A DNA stretch of 64,000 nucleotides, from positions 1,116,001 to 1,180,000 of the forward strand of contig CM031554.1 of the NCBI GenBank assembly GCA_018466975.1, written 5' to 3'. The translations under genes were made by a program, and so were the position numbers. Shown here in pieces: positions 58,444 through 64,000 of this stretch. Below the pieces are notes generated by a model. It was not told the DNA's origin, ran no database searches, and saw only the letters and a list, made by a program, of their open reading frames with translations. This DNA comes from Sparassis latifolia (Eukaryota > Basidiomycota > Agaricomycetes > Polyporales > Sparassidaceae). Positions within the stretch are counted from its first letter, which is position 1, and every line of letters starts with the position of its first letter.

Positions 58444-59394
58444 CACCTGGACCTCACATGTACCTTAGCTAATAAGCCCGGTATATACCCCCTGGATTGC
58501 CGGGCTAACTAGCCTGAATTATCATATCTCCTGTAGTTGCCAATAATGCGGGCAATAACGCCGCCTCTCCTCTATGCCACAAGGCCTTATGTCATCGCTA
58601 TCGCGCCCGATCTCCGAGATAGCGTCGGCATCGTAGATAACGGTGGCGCCGGTGCTGATGACGCGCCTCCCACCCCGGATAAGTCCGGCAGCGCCTCCCG
58701 CCCCCTGCACGTGCGCTCCGCGACGCATGCTCTCTCACGCTCATCGTGCCCGACGACGAGCGCGAGTATCTCCCTCATCTTTCCACACTTTTTCTTCTTT
58801 TCTTTTGCATGTACATTTGGCAGCGCCTCCCGCCCCTTGCACGTGCCCTCTGCGACGCGCGTCCTCTCATGCTCGTCGTGCCCAACGATGAGCACGAGTC
58901 TCTCCCTCGGTTTTCCACATTTTTTCTTCTTTCCTTTTGCATATTAGAGGGCATTTCTGATCTCTAACCTGTCTGTAATGTATACTACTATAAGGTCTTC
59001 CTGTTCACGTACACCGTTGCGAATCTTTCCATATCACGTGGCTGTGTTAAACACGGGATAGGCGCTCATTGACGCTGCCTGGACGTTGTGCATAGCAGTG
59101 GCGCTGGCTCGTGCTAAACGTTTGCGGCGCGCTCACCAACGTTGCCGTTCTGGCGCAACAATTGAGGATGCCTACAGCCTCAAGGACATCAAAGGGATCC
59201 TCTCGATCAGTGAGGATCTTTATGCCCACCCGTCACAGTGCCTCAGCGATGGCTACCAGGACTCTCCGAGTTGTGAGTAAGGTGATGAAGCAGAAGGACA
59301 TCTTACAGCAGCGGGATACAATGCGGGAGGTGGTTGAGAGGAGTGTTGCAGGTGCGACATAACTTCTATCCCTTAACACTCACTGACTCCTCAG
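58444..59394. other. Junction region between the copia element and the KDZ transposase
   Basis: Includes a short hairpin (AGCCCGG at 58475 pairing with CCGGGCT at 58500) and the 132-bp tandem repeat at 58687-58950. Part of 59100-59360 may be a decayed 5' exon of the transposase gene (for example MATRTLRVVSKVMKQKD from 59249), but its frame does not join cleanly to the next exon. Confidence 0.4.
58687..58950. repeat. 132-bp tandem duplication
   Basis: Two units, 58687-58818 and 58819-58950, each starting GGCAGCGCCTCCCGCCCC and ending with a pyrimidine-rich stretch (TTTTTCTTCTTT, then CTTTTGCAT). The period is 44 codons and both units are open in one plus-strand frame (GSASRPLHV..SATHALSRSS against GSASRPLHV..SATRVLSCSS). 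A coding role is unproven. Confidence 0.85.
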
Positions 59395-62300
59395 GAAGGT
59401 TTGAGCGGGGAATCCCTGCAGCTGCTGTCAGAGCTTCGTGGAGAGGAGTTTGCAGATTCGGAGACGAGCAGGGATGTGAACGAATCGGCAATGTTACCAA
59501 TCGAAGGGGATGACCAAATGGACTGGGAGACCCTCCCGGATGATGCAGAAGGCTCATTTGCACATGCCGTGCGGGACATTATTTGCAGTCGGTGAGTATT
59601 CCTCTTATCTCTGTCACCATTATTCTCATTACTCCGCAGATGGAAGACACGGTGGTACAAGGACACCTGCACCTGGCGACTTAGGCTCGAGCGTGCACAA
59701 GCAAATTGGGCTCCCCTCATCAGTAGCCTTACTGATCTCTACCTCTCATGGTGCCATCTTCCTCCGCAGCCTTGTGACTCTCCGCTCCATCATGATCCAG
59801 AGGCCTGTAGTCAAGATGATGAAGACTACAGCTTTACAATTGAGGTGATCGACATTTATTCCCTTGTCACATCAGTGCACGTACCACGGACAAGGGAGAG
59901 CCGCTCGCAGGCTGAGGCAATTGCAGCTCAAGGCTATCTTCCTACCATGCCCATCTCGCCCACTCTCGCAATTTTATACAAAACTCTCGAATTATTCCGC
60001 CGGCTGCGTCTTCGGAAGCCATCATTTAGTGCAGAAGCTTTTACCAAGGTAATATGTGATTATTACGCGGTACGTATCCATTTTTCTTATGTTCGCTGTT
60101 ACTTACAGTGCTATAGATTCCATATCGCTGAAGGTATCGCTCGGCATTGAGTGATGCCTTCGACATTTACCTCTCGATACATTGCGTTATCGACAAGCGT
60201 GTTCAGGCAGAACTTGGCCGTGGAACTCCGGACTGGCATGTGCTCAATGTCTGTCCAGCATGCTGCTATGAGGTGAGCACGAGTCTGCCTGGTATTGTCA
60301 GCTGTCACTTGCTAATTAACGTGGTAACAGCTTGAGGACGAGCCAGATTTGAAGATCGGCCGTATGTACTGCTTCGATGGCAACAACTCCCTCAAGCGCT
60401 TGGCCAAGGTCAGCGAGCGCAACGTTGGCGACACCCGGTGTTTTGAAGACAGCGATTACTTTCTATCGCAAGACTTCGTAAACCAGTTCGCAGACGAAGT
60501 GAAGTCGAGTCGCAGTCAGGTCGCACAAGAAGTCGAGCCGCAAATCCTCCCAAGAGGCCAGGATGAAGAACAGCTCGATGACGCTGAGGGTGACCCAACG
60601 GACGCAATCAGCAGTGATCCGGTGATGCGTGGATGTACACAGAACTGGAAGTCTGCAGCAGCGGAGGACAAGAAGAAGATGTGGGGGATTTTTGATGAGA
60701 CCGGGATCTTCGCTAGTGCATGCCGCCACGGTTTCATACTGTGGATCGCGGACATGGTCCGTAGTGGCGAGTTGTAAGTAATTTCTGTATTCAAGTGTCA
60801 TGCATTACTGACTGGTTTTCAGAGCAAAATACCCTCTGGCCATGGTGGCCAAGGTACTCCAGCTTCTCGGACCATGATCCATGAGCGGGTATGACATTGG
60901 GTGTAGCTTCGCGCACACCATACATGACAGCTCGCTCAGTCCCGAGTTCCGCCGTCTTCAAGCCCGCCTGTGTGTCAACGCCTTCCATGGTTACATGCAT
61001 AACCATGCCTGTCAGACGCAGAACCACCCGAACGTCATTGAAGGCATGGGGCTCGAGGATTTGGAGACCATGGAGCGTATTTTTAGTAAGTCCAATGAGG
61101 TTGCACCTGTCACTCGATATGCAAGCCGCTATCATCGGCGAACATTCGTCGACATGTTCTTCGGGCAGTGGGACGCCGATCGGTACCTCAGTCTGGGCAA
61201 TTTTCTTTACAATAACTATCGACAAGCTCTTGATATCCTCAACAATGATGTGCAAGTCCTTGACAAAGCAGTGTGTTCACTAGGCATTGGAGATGGCGAC
61301 CTCGACAAGTGGCAGAAGGAGGAAACTGAGTATTTCTCAGTGTTAGGTCAAGAGCCTGAGTGGGATGTCCACGCTGTAGCATACGTTGAGTTATTGCAAG
61401 AACATTATGCATTAGAGTGAGTTTTTATTTATTTAATTGATGCTGCTAATGTCTTCCATAGAACGCGCCATGTCGACACCACCTCTCTCTTCCTGACATC
61501 CACTCCGGCAGATTACGAGTTCCTGCCCCTGCCGACACGTCCTTCTCTCAGCCGCATCTATAATCACGAATTGTCCAAACGCACAGACTGGAGACACAGC
61601 AGCGGCATATTGCAGAATGCCGTCAGCAGGTTTTACGTGACATCATCGCCATGGAGGTGCACATGGGAATTGTCAACCGCTGGCAGACAACCTCAACAGA
61701 GTATATCGAGACCCTGCAGTATGTGAAGCTGCGTGAGTATCACCGCGCACTGGACAACTTGCAACGCCTGGTGGTGCAGCGGCTTTTTGAGCTGCACAAC
61801 CTTAATCTCGCGCAAACAGGTAAGGGTCCTTGTAGTTGATCACGGACCATGCTCACAGTGTTATTTAGCTTATCGTGTCCGTACTCACATGGCTAAGTCA
61901 CTGCAAACTCGGTGCAGAGCGATCCGGAATGCCGTCAATGTCTACAATGCACTCGCATGTCAAATGGATCCACCCCGCCCAACTCTGGATTGGAGCAAGG
62001 TCACTCACTACAGCTTCCTCGAGGAATTCAACCTCCTCCGCGATACACGCAATGACATCTGCGACAAGCCCTGGACACGTCCAGATATTCATGCAGTCAT
62101 GAAGCAGGCTCGACACGTCGCACACGCACGTGAAGAAATTCAGCGGCTAGATGTTGAAGTGCGTTGCGTTCACATGTCTATCTATGATGAGGTACAGGCC
62201 TTCGATATTACCCTTGCCCGACTCAAGGACAGAAATGATCCACTGTATGGTGCCGTCAATGACTTCTGCCGTCGCCGCTGCCGTGTCAACACTTGGATCC

Positions 62301-62554
62301 TTGCTTGACTTAAACAGATACAAGCCCTTGACGAGTTCACAGGTAACGGACAAGTGGGCACTAGAAAAGGTGCCTCAGTCCGCACAGACAATGGGCGGTC
62401 TTTAGATTTGTGTACCGTTCACGAGCTTAAAGAGCTCGATCATAAGGAGCGCGCGGAGGATCCACAGGATAACCTAGGCGAAGATGAGGACTCGAGTGGC
62501 GATATTGGTGGTATTGTTGACTATGTAGTGAATCTGCCTGTTCGTGAACTGTGA
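59395..62554 (+). pseudogene. KDZ (Kyakuja-Dileera-Zisupton) transposase, broken
   Basis: Eight exon-like blocks (59395-59591, 59640-60069, 60117-60272, 60331-60773, 60823-61416, 61462-61819, 61869-62554, plus an unclear 5' part) carry the family order: VIDIYSLVTSVHVPRTRESR, ILYKTLELFRRLRLRKPSFS, CPACCYELEDEPDLKIGRM, CFDGNNSLKRLAKV, SACRHGFILWIADMVRSGEL, SGYDIGCSFAHT, NAFHGYMHNHACQ, GLEDLETMERIFSKSN, YHRRTFVDMFFGQWDADRY, REYHRALDNLQRLVVQRLFE, LDWSKVTHYSFLEEFNLLRD. In-frame TGA codons at 60129-60131, 60875-60877 and 62306-62308 interrupt otherwise continuous homology, each where an Arg (CGA) fits. A frameshift lies near 61565. The N-terminal cysteine-cluster region typical of the family is not seen. 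Terminal repeats were not identified. Confidence 0.9.
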
Positions 62555-62873
62555 TCTATCAATTGCATATACTCTTGCATTCTGGAATTGAGACTTGTGT
62601 TCGGATTCAACTGAGATTCTCGTAAGAAATATATATCTATCATAGCAGTACAGGAGAGATATTGAGACTCTGAAGATAATTATAATGTGAGGATAACGAA
62701 GTGATAGGATGTAGGCAGGTGGATTCACGGGTGAGCAAGCCAAAGTACTATCCGCTTGAGCAATCATTGAGTCGCATCGATCATACTGCGAAACTGTGGT
62801 TAGTCTCAGCCACTTGTCAATGCACATCGCACCTCATCCCGACTCACTGCTCCGCATTGACTCTCCTTCACCA

Positions 62874-64000
62874 ATGCAAACTGCTCTGCCTTCTTCGACA
62901 ATTGAATCTCGAGGATGGTATGTCATTCTTGGAGGACAGCGGCCTGGGATTGTGGATACCCCGTGAGTTTTGGCATAACCATGGGTATCGGGAGCGATAC
63001 TCACAAGATACAGGCCGATTATGAGTGGTGGAAAATTCTCCCCTGCTCTTCCGGTCTTGGTGAAGTGTCATACGCAAGCACAAGCCGAGGATGTCGAGCG
63101 ATTCAATGATGTCGTCAAACCACTGAAGCATCTGGACGAGACTACTACCGAGGCGATCGTCGACTTGATCAATCAATCCTTGGTAACACCAACAATTCTA
63201 CATGCTCACCAAAACTTCTGGTGTGTTGTCTATGGGAATAGAAGTGGGATATTCATGTCCAAGTAAGTCTTACCTTAGGTTCGCACTTCCGGTGTACTTA
63301 TCCATGCCAGTACCGAGGCAATAGCCCAGGTCAATGGCATGACAAAAGCCATCTTCAGGCGGATCTCCGAGCAGAATGGCTCTGCATTCAAGCGGGCACT
63401 GATCTACATGGTGACGAAGGGAGCCAGCGAGAAGGACCTGAGCGAGCAGAGAGCAGATAGCTCGAGCATTGGTAGGCATCAAGGTACCGTTACCGATCAT
63501 CTTGTAACAGTTCGCCGCTGAGAATTCGATTCACAGATCCGCAGCTGAACAGCTTAAGCACCTCATTCCAGACCCAGTTCACCATGCGCGGTAAGTAGTG
63601 GAGTATATATGGTGATTGAGTAATCCTGATTCATATCTCTAGTGGAGCGTTCTGAGGACGTCTCTCACACACAACCTTCTACACCTTCTGCACGTTCTCA
63701 GGCCCGTCAAGGCGCTATTGTCAGCAATGCGTCTATTCGTGCCCATTCGCCATCACGACAGCCTACCCCAGTGCAGCATGGAACACCATCTCAGAGCAGC
63801 CATCAAGGTTCTGCTCGACACTCCGATGACTCCCAAGATCACGAATATGCGGCTGCTGCCTCCGGTCCTCCACCTGTGTATATCTATCAACACGTTCGAA
63901 ATTTGGCAGGGATTGTGAAGACGCTGCTGGGACCCTGCACGGACTCGACACCAGCTCTCTCTCTTGGGCATCAAGTGGATGCATACCTGCAAGCTCATGG
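62874..64000 (+). CDS. Protein with two viroplasmin-like motifs, 3' part outside the window
   Basis: Exons 62874-62962, 63014-63262, 63311-63471, 63537-63590 and 63643 to the window end join in phase. The first motif, WYVILGGQRPGIVDT, and the second, FWCVVYGNRSGIFMS followed by TEAIAQVNGMTKAIFRRIS, have the Y/W-V-V-x-x-G-x-x-x-G-I pattern plus a G-aromatic/K-F segment of the viroplasmin (RNase H1 N-terminal) fold that binds nucleic acid hybrids or ribosomes. About 65 residues separate the second from the first. The following exon is Ser/Gln-rich, then turns into YIYQHVRNLAGIVKTLLG near the end. It lies 320 bp after the KDZ transposase on the same strand and is free of stops, unlike it. I infer a domesticated or transposon-linked nucleic-acid-binding protein; the motif call rests on pattern only. 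Confidence 0.6.

Noticed and set aside
59395..62554. Stop codons as recoded TGA in a working transposase
   Set aside because: Nuclear basidiomycete genes use the standard code, and an additional frameshift near 61565 shows decay.
58444..64000. TET/JBP oxidase partner of the KDZ element
   Set aside because: No frame with the HxD...H iron-binding pattern of that family was found on either strand here; it may lie beyond the window.
1..64000. CRISPR arrays, bacterial operons, rRNA or complete tRNA genes
   Set aside because: No regularly spaced repeats, no ribosomal sequence and no full cloverleaf pattern was recognised; gene structure is eukaryotic throughout.

Overview
The window is nuclear DNA from a filamentous basidiomycete, most likely a wood- or litter-decaying agaricomycete. 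Genes are dense and split by many 45-60 bp GT-AG introns with CTGAC/CTAAC-like branch points. A secreted AA9 copper oxyg­enase, F-box/LRR-like proteins of mushroom type, a Ty1/copia element and a KDZ (Kyakuja-Dileera-Zisupton) transposase all point the same way. Exon limits below come from reading frames, splice signals and phase by eye; no transcripts or database searches were used.

Layout. 1-6.1 kb: the 3' part of an internally deleted flavin monooxygenase, a 38-bp inverted-repeat element, an F-box gene and a decayed second copy of it. 6.7-18.9 kb: housekeeping genes, namely squalene epoxidase ERG1 (+), a low-complexity protein (-), a short-chain dehydrogenase (+), YPP1/TTC7, a PI 4-kinase scaffold (+), and an ornithine-cyclodeaminase-family enzyme (-). 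19.2-23.2 kb: a divergent pair of disordered, probably nuclear proteins. 23.7-31.9 kb: a 21-exon SulP transporter with STAS and cyclic-nucleotide-binding domains (-) and a ZIP zinc transporter (+). 32.2-38.5 kb: AA9 LPMO (-), a SIRT5-like sirtuin (+), a secreted protein with two 90-residue repeats (-), and a degenerate locus sharing its motif. 39.1-42.5 kb: a second dehydrogenase with the same intron plan as the first, a relic of a third, and another F-box-like gene. 43-46.9 kb: two basic AT-hook-type proteins related to one at 22 kb. 47.5-53.3 kb: DAP1 (+) and a five-exon RhoGEF (-).

53.6-64 kb is transposon territory. It holds a copia retrotransposon (-) whose LTRs are nearly identical although its polyprotein carries several lesions. 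Next come a 132-bp tandem repeat, then a KDZ transposase (+) broken by three in-frame TGA codons where CGA is expected, plus a frameshift. The last gene has two viroplasmin-like motifs and runs off the end.

Functional threads. ERG1 and DAP1 both act in sterol synthesis but lie 39 kb apart, so this is no cluster. YPP1 and the RhoGEF act at the plasma membrane and cortex. The clearest unusual items are the CpG-decay pattern of the transposons, the half-tRNA primer site of the copia element, the tandem viroplasmin-like gene, and the duplicated secreted repeat protein.
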